The translations under genes and the position numbers were made by a program. A stretch of DNA of 64,000 nt from Hippopus hippopus (lineage: Eukaryota; Mollusca; Bivalvia; Cardiida; Cardiidae): contig OX328103.1 in assembly GCA_946811185.2 (NCBI GenBank), positions 30,932,266 through 30,996,265 of the forward strand. The letters run 5' to 3'. This document shows positions 20,201 to 27,789 of the stretch, piece by piece. Each line of letters opens with the position of its first letter. Position 1 is the first letter of the stretch. The notes below the pieces were generated by a model, which saw only the letters and a program-made list of their open reading frames with translations, was not told the origin of the DNA and ran no database searches.

Positions 20201-22646
20201 TGACAGAAGGAAAAAATTCGTACAGATTTTTTTGTAAAAGTACAAATAGCTGTCGAGCCTAGTGAAGGAAAAGAGAAAAAATGTAAGTCATGTATATATA
20301 TCGAATAGCTCAGTCCGATATTAATATGAGGAAAAGTACGAATATGAAAAAAGTCGGCGCTTTGAGGGTGCAACCTAGTCCTCACAAAAGGGGTAACATT
20401 TTTCTGATTGAAATGTACAAGAAACTGACAAGTAAGGTCTGACATTTTCTTTCAGTGCGCCAAAATGCCCCCATCTCCTGTGTGTAATCGATTCCTAATG
20501 TTTTACGACTGATCAGACATTAACTAATTTGTAACCCATGCTTCTAACTCGGATCTCTGTGTCGCCAATGACCTGGAAAATTGTCCATGGTCATACCTGT
20601 GTCATGGCCTACTTTTCTACATCGAATAATCGGCTATCAAAACGACGACACGTATTCATCAATCATTATGCATTTGAAATTCCCAGCTGGCCAATATTAT
20701 TTGCTGAGAAAAAAAAACCTGAACCGATGGCTTTTCAATCCCTGAATTTCACATTACGAGATCTGAACAATGGTGGTTAGGTCGGACGTTCTCCGGTTTG
20801 AAAAAAAAACTTATGCAGTGTTCTTGTTCGACTCTGGGACAATTTGTAGTAAACAGCTCGTGATGACTGCTATCATTTTAAGGGTCAACGGCAAGTCCAA
20901 TGCACATAGATCGTTTCATGACCTCTACATGGTCAGTAGCCATCAGGTGCTATGAAAATCGGTATCCGGTAAAAAGCTCTGAACATAACTACAAACAAGA
21001 TTGCTATGAAACGATAGAATACATTATAAGATAAGGTGAAAATATTGGTTTCGCGCATTTCCTCCTTTTCCTAGATTGTTTTCAAATGCCTCAGCCGCCA
21101 GGATCTTTAGAACTCATGGTTTTTTGGTAAAAGAGTTAAAATAAAACTTACCTTTTGTAGTCTGTGGTGGTAAGGTTTTACTCTCAATCGTGATAACTGG
21201 CTTTTCTTTCTTCACCAAACCGTTCCTTGTTCTAGGTACATCTGTTTCTACAGGACGGTCCCTCTCTTTTAAACTGGCCATTTTTGTCGGATCATCTGTA
21301 GTCTTGAGATTCTTTGTTAGGCGATTTTTATCATTAGGCTGCACCAGCTTCGTCTGATCATCCTCAGTGTTTTGAGCTCCAGTCGCTCGATCGTTTTTAC
21401 CCGAATTTGGTACTGTTATTTGTTCTTTTTCGACTTCCGGGGCTTTAGCTGGGCGGATGTTATTGCCTAACTTAGATGGTTTTATTTGTTCTTCCCTTGT
21501 TTCCGGTGCCTTAAACAGAGGATTATCATTTCTGACTTTAACAAGGTTTGGTTGTTTGTCTTCGATGTCTGGAGAATGACTTTCACGATTATAAACATCG
21601 CGTTTCAGGGGTTTTACTGGATTGTTTTCTCGGCTTGAATCTGACGGCTTTTCCAGTTTTTTCTCAGATTTCGGAGAATTCTTAAGCTCATGAAGATCAA
21701 GATATTCCGTTTCATCGATTTTCTTCGGCTCATGTGTAGATTTTTGTTTTTCGGGCTGTTCCCGATCTTCAGAAGGCTTTTTATCGACGGACCTTGGAAC
21801 GCTGTCGTATTTAATAACAGCCATTGTTTTGGTAATAACATCACTATAACGCGGTGGCGGACTTGCTGCCTTTAGTTTCTGTTCTTTCGTATCTTCATCA
21901 TCTGAATCATCTGAACCGCTGATCTGCCCAGTGTTTTCTGCGGTAAGTTTTCTAGCGGTTTCTTCCTCTTCATCGTCGTCTTCAGCTTCATCCTCTTCTG
22001 TGTTTTTCGTTAAGAGCCCTTCAAGTTTTGCCACAGACGGCTCTTTCACTTTCTCTCTTCCTTTTACCGTTTTTGGACTGGTATCACCCACTGATTTACC
22101 TCCATTCACATAATCTGGTTTTGAATAAGGTTTCTTTTCCTCATTTTCAATCTCAAGTAGTTCTTTTCTTTGGGTTTCTTCAGGCTCCACATAAAAATCC
22201 CATCTGAGACTATTCAGTGATCTTGAACGATCTTTTCTTGTTCTAGAGTAGTCTTTTGCGTATTCTGTGTCCACATAAATATCCCAGCTATAGGGTTCAT
22301 ATCTAGATTTATATCGTGTGTAAGGTTGTTCACGTTTTGCAACTCTGTACGGCTCTTCTTCAATAGAGTTACCGTTAGGTCTACTTTGAGCTGAAGTACA
22401 CTGACCCATTGTTAATGATATTGAAATATTATCTAAATGGTTTGATTCTGTAGAAGATGCTGTAAACACTATTGTATTTTCGTTAATATTAGGTTTAGCA
22501 GATATATTTAGAGATATACCGCTATTGACTGTTTCTTTAGGTTTTTCTTTTTCTTTCGAACGCTCTCCGAACCAGTCGTAGGGCTGATATTTATAGACTA
22601 CCTCTGAATAATCGTAATCGCTCTCCCCGTTCAAACACTGGCCCAT
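8271..22646 (-). CDS. VPS4-like AAA pseudo-ATPase with long MGQC-starting disordered N terminus
   Basis: Nine exons, read 5' to 3' on the minus strand: 22646-21152, 17905-17795, 13481-13444, 13075-12975, 12421-12276, 11094-10926, 10395-10284, 9987-9856, 8387-8271. Every junction is GT-AG and the sum is 2421 bases (806 residues plus stop). Residues 1-498 are disordered; about 505-806 align with the VPS4 AAA cassette, including the [10 protein letters not shown] helix, the VPS4-specific beta-domain ([17 protein letters not shown]) and the C-terminal helix. Catalytic positions are lost: Walker A is GPAGSGKA (548-555, Ser/Thr to Ala), Walker B is IIIDHLEGL (Glu to His605), sensor 1 is GISD (Asn to Asp639), and the arginine-finger run RRR becomes VEL (649-651). 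Two exons around pore loop 1 and Walker B are each 18 bases shorter than in the 38200-46780 paralogue. VPS4 normally disassembles ESCRT-III filaments. This copy should bind nucleotide poorly and not hydrolyse it, so a regulatory or inhibitory role is inferred. The MIT domain is absent. Weakest link: the 3.2-kb intron 1 join, supported by phase match only. Confidence 0.82.
8424..8608 (+). repeat. Family-1 MITE, right end missing
   Basis: It opens with actttaccaaacgacaaag; the hairpin is at 8521-8571. It abuts another copy in the same orientation. Lies in the last intron of the AAA pseudoenzyme gene. Confidence 0.7.
8611..8841 (+). repeat. Family-1 MITE, diverged
   Basis: actttaccaaaccacaaag starts it and gtttggtaaaagggtc ends it. 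The hairpin has decayed (8723-8785). Confidence 0.65.
8850..9355. other. Intron sequence with nothing recognised
   Basis: Part of the last intron of the AAA pseudoenzyme gene. AT-rich, with no exon, hairpin or repeat that I can support. Confidence 0.5.
9361..9592 (-). repeat. Family-1 MITE
   Basis: ttaaccctttaccacat opens it; hairpin 9424-9477; end tgtatagagttcaa. Lies in intron 8 of the AAA pseudoenzyme gene. Confidence 0.75.
10140..10222. repeat. Family-1 hairpin fragment
   Basis: gcaaacattgtggtaggaagaaattgctggtactcag is a diverged hairpin core without arms. Confidence 0.5.
10643..10870 (-). repeat. Family-1 MITE, nearly complete
   Basis: ttaaccctttagtacac to tggtaaagagtaaa, with the hairpin at 10708-10758. 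It lies 56 bp from exon 6 of the AAA pseudoenzyme gene. Confidence 0.8.
11312..11444 (+). repeat. Family-1 MITE, left arm missing
   Basis: A diverged hairpin (caaggctggttgcaagc) and a good right arm ending gtgtggtaaatggttaa. The TTAA is shared with the next copy. Confidence 0.7.
11441..11675 (+). repeat. Family-1 MITE, complete
   Basis: Head-to-tail with the previous copy. Both TTAA ends are present and the hairpin at 11564-11608 is intact. Confidence 0.85.
12551..12761 (-). repeat. Family-1 MITE
   Basis: atcctttagcaaacaatc opens it and gtttggtacagagttaa closes it. The hairpin stem is shortened (gtgaaaggagaaaatgc). Confidence 0.75.
13623..13856 (-). repeat. Family-1 MITE, complete
   Basis: ttaaccctttaattacc to tatggtaaagggttaa; hairpin 13690-13742. 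Lies in intron 2 of the AAA pseudoenzyme gene. Confidence 0.85.
14022..14242 (-). repeat. Family-1 MITE
   Basis: It runs from tgccacacagtcccaaat to gtttggtaggggttaa, with the hairpin at 14078-14126. A T-run at 14012-14023 precedes it, and a short family-2-like stretch (13905-13962) lies just before. Confidence 0.75.
14420..14729 (+). mobile_element. tRNA-derived SINE with target duplication
   Basis: The head has a box A-like tggtagctcagtcgg (14430) and a box B-like gggttcaatcc (14474). The body ends in aactgaaataatgttgaaaacgg-type sequence and gtgttaaacaccaaa. The 9-base word tgttagggt occurs immediately before (14411-14419) and after (14730-14738), a credible target duplication. The 3' body recurs at several other sites in the window. 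It resembles molluscan V-SINE-like elements as I remember them; the family name is not certain. Confidence 0.8.
14745..14969 (-). repeat. Family-1 MITE
   Basis: Starts gctttaccatttaatcc; hairpin 14806-14860 is slightly diverged; end gtttgataagcagtttaa. It directly follows the SINE. Confidence 0.7.
15362..15607. repeat. Family-3 hairpin MITE, complete
   Basis: aaaaaaggggcctaatgcatctgc opens it. The central palindrome is ccaggtcagactgcgcagtctgcacaggctaacctgg. The aaaggaccaatctacctc and atggatccatcattatg blocks follow, with the tip ccccttttccctgatcacagc. Confidence 0.8.
15812..16063. repeat. Family-3 hairpin MITE
   Basis: A second copy in the same orientation 200 bp on. The centre is ccaggtccgccagcacag; the end is cagagcatggcc. 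The ATG-led reading frame at 15757-15945 is an artefact of it. Confidence 0.75.
16385..16476. repeat. Family-2 fragment with tandem duplication
   Basis: The ~32-base block gcagtctgatcttgatct followed by acactatcagtaa occurs twice in direct succession (16413-16444 and 16445-16476). Confidence 0.75.
16607..16838 (+). repeat. Family-1 MITE
   Basis: cttaccacacaacaaaaaa opens it and a perfect hairpin lies at 16714-16766. The right end shows a small insertion (tggtgaagccttcagaagggt). Confidence 0.75.
17016..17269 (-). repeat. Family-1 MITE with internal duplication
   Basis: ttaaccctttaccaaac to tagtaaaaagtttaa. One hairpin arm is duplicated: aacatagtgaaaaagg occurs at 17073 and 17104, so two left arms face one right arm. 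Confidence 0.75.
17350..17425. repeat. Family-1-like hairpin core
   Basis: attgtggcaaaggg through ttccacaatg with the variant turn gctcattatgagc. No arms. Confidence 0.55.
18128..18352 (-). repeat. Family-1 MITE, diverged
   Basis: gcattaccaaacaatccag to gtttgggaatgagtc. The hairpin core is broken. Lies in intron 1 of the AAA pseudoenzyme gene. Confidence 0.6.
18402..18828. repeat. Family-5 palindromic element with an inserted SINE head
   Basis: The left half runs from gtctgtattcacc through the centre ggctaaaccatttggtttagcc (18498-18519). The closing tip agaatggttagtgaatacagac is displaced to 18806-18828. Between about 18592 and 18805 sits foreign sequence containing a reversed tRNA-like stretch (tcggactcgggacc, ggttacgaggtcgac). 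Confidence 0.65.
19200..20990. other. Repeat-poor intron stretch
   Basis: Middle of intron 1 of the AAA pseudoenzyme gene. I see no exon with a supported splice pair, no family 1-3 element and no tandem repeat. It is the longest element-free stretch inside a gene here, so it may hold regulatory sequence, but nothing specific is visible. Confidence 0.4.
21013..21139 (+). repeat. Family-1 MITE fragment beside a splice donor
   Basis: A diverged hairpin (aggtgaaaatattggtttcgcgc) and right arm end in ggtaaaagagttaa at 21139. The end is 12 bp from the donor of the long first exon (21152). Confidence 0.7.
21152..22646 (-). CDS. Exon 1 of the AAA pseudoenzyme gene: acylation site, PPxY, 22-residue repeats
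   Basis: A 1495-base exon with an uninterrupted reading frame, ending at the donor AAAAG/GTAAGT. The start ATG at 22646 has A at -3 and G at +4 and gives MGQCLN; Gly2 and Cys4 fit N-myristoylation plus palmitoylation. A second in-frame ATG at 22409 (Met80) again gives MGQC with a good context. Then come aromatic motifs YQPYDWF (20-26), [10 protein letters not shown] (116-125) and RWDFYVEPE (148-156), an acidic run (217-229), PPRY (264-267, a NEDD4-type WW ligand), and five 21-22-residue repeats over 375-483 beginning N-P-L-F, N-I-R-P, N-D-R-A, K-N-R-L and R-D-R-P. The remainder is rich in Lys, Glu, Pro and Ser. I recognise no homologue of this region. Confidence 0.8.
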
Positions 22647-22768
22647 TATACATGTATATGATATATTCTGTCATCTTCATTGCAGCAGATGATGTCTGTA
22701 CCTCCTCGTTACAAAATCTTTTAATCTGTCAGAATTAGCGTTAAACCTAAAAACAGGCAAAAGCGTAT

Positions 22769-23038
22769 GAGCCATGCTCTGGGAAAAAGGGGTTTAATGC
22801 ATCTCTGTAATGCATTCAATACCTAGCAAGTCATCACATTATTACCCACATGTATACAGTAAATCCATTTTGTCTTACAACCGACTGAATCATGACATAG
22901 ATTGGTCCTTTGACATGCAGAAAATTGACCTATAGCAAAAATTATCGACTCAGGTCAGCCTGCGCCGTCGGCGCAGGCTGACCTGAGTCGATAACTTTTG
23001 CAGATGCATTAAACCTCCTTTACACAGAGCACACCTCA
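22769..23038. repeat. Family-3 hairpin MITE, complete
   Basis: gagccatgctctgggaaaa opens it. The centre at about 22945-22992 is a near-perfect palindrome around gcctgcgccgtcggcgcaggc. It closes with cctttacacagagcacacctc. It lies ~120 bp upstream of the AAA pseudoenzyme start. Confidence 0.85.
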
Positions 23039-23336
23039 CATGTATACAATGGAATCTTTACCTTCTAAAAGATGACTTAAACGCTTAAATGTGTGCAGCG
23101 TAATTAACTTCAGTATTCGTCTTTTCAGGAATGATCCACCAGATTTAAAATTCCCAAGTGTTTGATTGTGAATTTTATAAATTTATCATTATTTTCTCTA
23201 GTGGCGTTAATCAAACACAGCGAAACCTGTCTTACCGGCCATCCTCTTGTGTAAGCGACCTGTAACAGCAAACAATCGAGTTCACAGAAAAGGTCCATGT
23301 GTTAAAATGTACCGGTACTAATCAAGCACCTGCCTT

Positions 23337-23645
23337 AAAGATACGTCTGTACTCCTTTTTATTGAGTTTTTAAACCATTTCATCTTTATTTGATCAATCT
23401 ATAATCGTTCTCGTATCTTCATGCCTAATTTCGCACCAGCGAGTTGTAACATTGCATAGATTACGACCGACAGAAAATGCATTTCATTTTCAAGGGACCA
23501 TCAAAGAAATCACTATTGTGACGTTTCCGGTTTTAAACCAAAGATTTCTCATACACGTATATAATTTATCCCTTAAACCATATATATCGGTAATTTATCT
23601 ATTTTTACACAGCTGACTCAATGCTGAACCATTCTTCAGTCGATC
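23337..23645 (+). repeat. Left arm of a ~300 bp inverted pair
   Basis: This segment is about 75-80% similar by eye to the reverse complement of 25005-25325. Shared phrases include cgtatcttcatgcc, agattacgacc-gacagaaaatgcatttc, gtttccggtttaaa and ttacacagctgact. Either two oppositely inserted copies of an unknown repeat or the ends of a ~2-kb element. Confidence 0.7.
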
Positions 23646-23734
23646 AAATTTTAACAACACCTCTCTCTTTCCCCCTCTCTCTCTGACTGTAAGGATACAT
23701 GTATCTTTAAACAGAGGTGCCTGCTAGATGCAGG

Positions 23735-23808
23735 TAGGGCTATATACAGGAAAGCATGGATAGGTCATTGACCGCCGTCACGAAATACAGTTGAAAACCA
23801 AATAAACA
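23735..23808 (+). mobile_element. SINE 3' fragment
   Basis: aggaaagcatggataggtc followed by acagttgaaaaccaaa matches the 3' body of the SINE at 14420-14729. Confidence 0.55.
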
Positions 23809-24021
23809 ACTTACATTCGCGATCTTTAAACTTAAAGGCTACTTGAATTAGTAAATTGTCATACACGGCTTTAAAAGCCACAGATAGTTATCGGTACAGT
23901 CAATAACAGAAAGAATAATTCGGAAGACTGTTTATTGAAGTAAAAAAAAAAGATGATTTTTTTTAACCTGTATCCCGTTGAAATAAGAAAGAGATCATCC
24001 TTTAAGATCCCCTTGTTCATG

Positions 24022-24262
24022 TTAACTCTTTACCAAACAATACCGATTTTAAACGATCCTGACGAAAAAGACTTTTGAAAACGTTGTGGGAAAATGAGAA
24101 AATGCTGGTAACCAGCGGAAGAAATGCTGGTACCCACAATTTTTTCTATCCTTCGAAAGAAAGAATATTTCTTTGAATAATTCTTTCATTATTTGATGCA
24201 CATTTAAAATGTCGTCTGCTTATGCTTTAGGTTTGGACAATTGTCTTCTGGTACAGGGTTAA
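24022..24262 (-). repeat. Family-1 MITE
   Basis: ttaactctttaccaaac opens it. The hairpin contains a small insertion (ccagcggaagaaatgctgg). The end shares its TTAA with a family-2 copy. Confidence 0.75.
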
Positions 24263-24459
24263 CCCATGGCCTGCTACGCGCGACTCACTGACAGTGTAGA
24301 TCAAGATAATACTGCACAGAACGTGCAGTCTGATCTTGGATCTGCACTTTCCGAAAAGGAGATGTCTGTCCCAAAAGAATACCTTCGAAATAGCAAAATT
24401 TGGATTTTCACAATCTGCTTGAAAGTTTTATTTCATTTATCTAGCAGGATAAGGGTTAA
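24259..24459. repeat. Family-2 TTAA MITE, complete
   Basis: Reference for family 2. TTAA tips and the arm gcgcgactcactgac lead to a central palindrome (agtgtagatcaag, actgcacagaacgtgcagt, cttggatctgcact), then a long AT-rich arm ending ctagcaggataagggttaa. Family 2 shares its TTAA tip but not its interior with family 1. Confidence 0.8.
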
Positions 24460-24713
24460 GATAGTACAGTACAATATCAACACTGAAAAAAAAAAACAGA
24501 AGACCGACCGCGAACTCTTTCACCTCTAGGGTTTTTTAAATGTCTTTTAAAACTCTTCACAATAGTTGTATTATCATAAGATCTTTGGGGGGGAAAAATG
24601 CGGTTGAGCCGCTATTTTAGGACGTTTCAATTGGTACGCTGACATTTGGCGCGGTCATTTTTGTGTGGGAACGAGTGCTTTACGGTCGATTTAGGACGCT
24701 CTGTCTAGTAAAT

Positions 24714-24978
24714 CAGAGCAGCACTCTGGCAAAAGGGGGTTTAATATATATCCGTGATACATTATACCAAGCAATTCATTACATCATTAAATATCCAAAA
24801 TATCTATTTCATCTAACTAAATCATGAGGTAGAATAGTCCTTGAACATGCAAGTAAATGACCAATAGCAAAAATTTTCGTCCAAGGTCAGTCTGCGCGGA
24901 TTACGCAAGCTGACCTGGATCGTTAATTTTTTTTGGCAGATGCACTGAACCCCCTTTTCACAGAGCATAGCTCATATA
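24714..24978. repeat. Family-3 hairpin MITE
   Basis: agagcagcactctggcaaaag to ttcacagagcatagctcat, centre ccaaggtcagtctgcgcgg. It sits between the two arms of the inverted pair. Confidence 0.8.
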
Positions 24979-25004
24979 CATGTACCATGAAAAAGATCAT
25001 TTAA

Positions 25005-25325
25005 AGCGACATCTTTACAGCCAGAAAGTAAACAAACGCTGTTAAAACTTGACGGTGTTATAATCTAGTCAGCTGTGTAAACGTAGATAAAAAATCAATA
25101 TAAGGTGTATGTGGTAAAGAAACTGTAGGGATTTGTCTTCGATTTAAACCGGAAACTGTGCAATAGATGATGAAATGCATTTTCTATCTGTCGTAATCTG
25201 TACAAGCTTGCAACCATCAGGGGCAATATTTGGCATGAAGATACAAGAGTGATTATAGTTTCATAAAATAAAGAAAAAAAAGAACAGTTAAAAAACTGGA
25301 TGAAAACGAGTGAAGATGTATGTTT
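25005..25325 (-). repeat. Right arm of a ~300 bp inverted pair
   Basis: Partner of 23337-23645 in opposite orientation. Together they enclose SINE, family-1, family-2 and family-3 copies. Confidence 0.7.
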
Positions 25326-25329
25326 AAAA

Positions 25330-25725
25330 TATATGTAATCTTATTCGTAGGAAATTCTGTTTAAAGCGTCGCTTTCTACCTTCCATTTGCCAGCAAACTT
25401 TTTCCATAAGCTGATCAATCGTGAGAAATAGCTGATACTGTCCCCTTTTGCTGCAATGTTTTCTCTATAGTTTTTGTTTAGTTTTGTTTTGTTTTTATAA
25501 AAAGAGCATGATGCAATATCTGACATCCTATCATGTTCTCTTTACCTACCTTTACCCCTTTATTCAGCTGTGACGTTAGAGATAAATAAAAATCCTGTAA
25601 TAATGTGGTAAACTCGGTACGTCATGAAACAAATTTACAACAGTAACGTTATACATGTAATTTGAAAACATCCTGGTAAAATATGGACGATTAAAATAAA
25701 GTAATGTTTAACACACAAATACATA
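25330..25725. other. Spacer with nothing recognised
   Basis: AT-rich; no supported element or exon. Confidence 0.4.
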
Positions 25726-25732
25726 AGAAAGC

Positions 25733-25800
25733 ATTGGGACAAAAGGAGAAATTGCTCGTCACGAGCAAATTTCTCCTTTTGTCCTAATGTTTTCCAAAAA
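25733..25800. repeat. Hairpin variant with gctcgt turn
   Basis: gcattgggacaaaaggag and its complement flank the turn attgctcgtcacgagcaaat. The stem resembles family 1 but the turn differs. Related cores occur near 33238, 36130 and 41224. Confidence 0.7.
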
Positions 25801-26048
25801 ATATGCTGCATGACGTAAAAAGTGGTCTGTAAGAGGTAAAAAGCGTCTACTCGTTATCTACCTTTTGTTAACAATAACATCCGTTTATATACGTACATAA
25901 ATTATTTGTGACATGACATGCATTCATGCAAGCGCTTTGAAAAGCTTTTGTACGTGAGTTTCTATTCTAAGTCGAGAAAGACATCGAAAAAAAAGAGAGC
26001 TTTAAAAGATTCCATATCTCTCTTTTCTTCTATCAACGTGCACACAGC

Positions 26049-26070
26049 CTGTCTCTCTGTCTCTCTGTCC

Positions 26071-26142
<72 letters not shown>
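26049..26142. repeat. (CT)n microsatellite with (TGTC)n flank
   Basis: Roughly 50 bases of pure CT after a gtctgtctg stretch. Open frames on both strands here are repeat artefacts. Confidence 0.95.
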
Positions 26143-26143
<1 letters not shown>

Positions 26144-26355
26144 GTTCTTTTTTTCTATTAACAGACATCAGGATTTGCGTAAAACCTAGATAAAGGAAAA
26201 AACGCATGCACGTAAGTTGCAGTCTGATAACAGAATTACGCTATCTGATAACTTAGTGTGATGGAACAAAACATCATTGAAACTGCAGTATCTGGAGATC
26301 TGTTTTTGATGATTGAGAATGTTCATTTCTCTTATTTGACTCTCCGAATACTTGA

Positions 26356-26583
26356 TCCTTACCACAGATCATCCTGCATTTTTTCCGACTCTGTATTATT
26401 AGCACTTTAGTAAAACATTGTGGAAAAGTAAAAAATGCTTTTTACTTGTAGGCCTATTTTCCAAAATGCTCTAAAACCCTTTCAAAGATAAAGCACATAA
26501 TTTGATCTACAGCATATGTTCCGTAGACCTACAATTTGCTTTCGAGATTGCCAAGTCTAAAATGTTGTCTGATAAAGAGTGAA
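26356..26583 (-). repeat. Family-1 MITE, diverged
   Basis: atccttaccacagatc to gtctgataaagagtg. The hairpin is reduced (tgtggaaaagtaaaaaatgc). Confidence 0.6.
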
Positions 26584-26726
26584 ATTTGTCGATTGTGACA
26601 AAGATAACTTCTCAACTACATAACAATACTCTACGATAAACTTGTATAGTACGTGACTTTTAAAGCAAATTAAGTATAATTTACATTTCTAGATCTAACA
26701 AATGAAATGAACCATAGTGTTACAGC

Positions 26727-26814
26727 TTAAATCTTTACCTGACGACAAAATTTTGCCCTTGTTCTTCTTTACAGCAAATGCAGATAAAAGCGGGATTGTT
26801 TGATAAAGGGTTAA
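26727..26814 (+). repeat. Family-1 MITE lacking its hairpin
   Basis: An 88-bp copy with both TTAA ends in which the left arm (gacaaaattttgccc, gcaaatgcagataaaa) passes directly into the right tip (gcgggattgtttgataaag). The whole central hairpin is deleted. Confidence 0.7.
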
Positions 26815-26870
26815 GTATGGCTATTTTGTCGACAGGTACCCGATATCGTCCATCCATCAACCGAATGGTT

Positions 26871-26891
26871 GAGAGAGAGAGAGAGAGAGAG
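26871..26891. repeat. (GA)n microsatellite
   Basis: About ten GA units. Confidence 0.9.
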
Positions 26892-26899
26892 TTGAACGA

Positions 26900-27785
26900 A
26901 CAGACATTATTCACTTGTCATTATCAATGGCCTACAAATACACAATGGTTTTTCCAGTAACAAGAACAAAGTAACTATCTTGAAAATGAGATGTGCAGGT
27001 TTTGTTAACGTCTTGATATTGCCTCATTGCTTTTGTTTTATCCTATATCCCATCACTGATTATGTTTTATCAGCTTCACTTATATGTGTACTTATGCGTA
27101 CTTAAACACTTTAACCATATCGCCATATTGACCATCTCCCTCATATAAACGTTTTTTTATGGATGCAAAAAATACAGTGAAAAAGACAGGGGCAGGGTGA
27201 TGTTGGAGGGTAGGGGACAAGGGGCGGAGGCCACGGAGAAGAGAGAAGCTTCTCATGTAGCCCAAATCGGTGAGGGGCGTTTTATAGGTTATTTTGTTAA
27301 AGTACTAGTATACATACTAGACAAGTTCTTTGACGGCTATTTTAATACAAGAAGTAAATTTCCTGGTCGAAAAGTCCCTTTTTAATTGCCTATCTTGATA
27401 AAAGACCAACAAAAGAAACGAAACTCTGACGTTTGTATTATCCCCTGCATGTGATTTCAAATAGACGCTATTTGCAAAAGTTTGTCGGTATTTGGTGTGA
27501 TATCAAAAGTTTGAAGAAGTGATCTCACTCTGGTAAAACTTTGGCTTCTGTCTACAAATTACATAATCACCAAAATGACCTGAAAGGGGGGGGGGGCAAT
27601 TTTTTCGTCCAACGGGATAACTCCCAACACATAAACACATATCAACAAATCCTTACGAATGGTTGCTCAATCTTTTTTATTCCTATTTTGATCTCTGGAT
27701 TTGCTCCCATTTCTGGATTTACTCTTATTTTGAAGTCTACCATTTCGTCTGTACTCACCGACTAGTTCTAATGAAATGAAATAGA
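26900..27785. other. Spacer with nothing recognised
   Basis: It contains a short G run at 27586-27594 and an ATG-led frame at 27197-27385, neither with supporting features. Confidence 0.4.
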
Positions 27786-27789
27786 CGTA

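Noticed and set aside
21614..22113. Frames opposite or out of phase with the long first exon
   Set aside because: They are shadows of the 21152-22646 coding exon.
25918..26207. Open frames over the (CT)n tract
   Set aside because: Leu-Ser or Arg-Glu repeats from a microsatellite. The same applies to frames at 33332-33575, 38478-38723 and 54538-54868.
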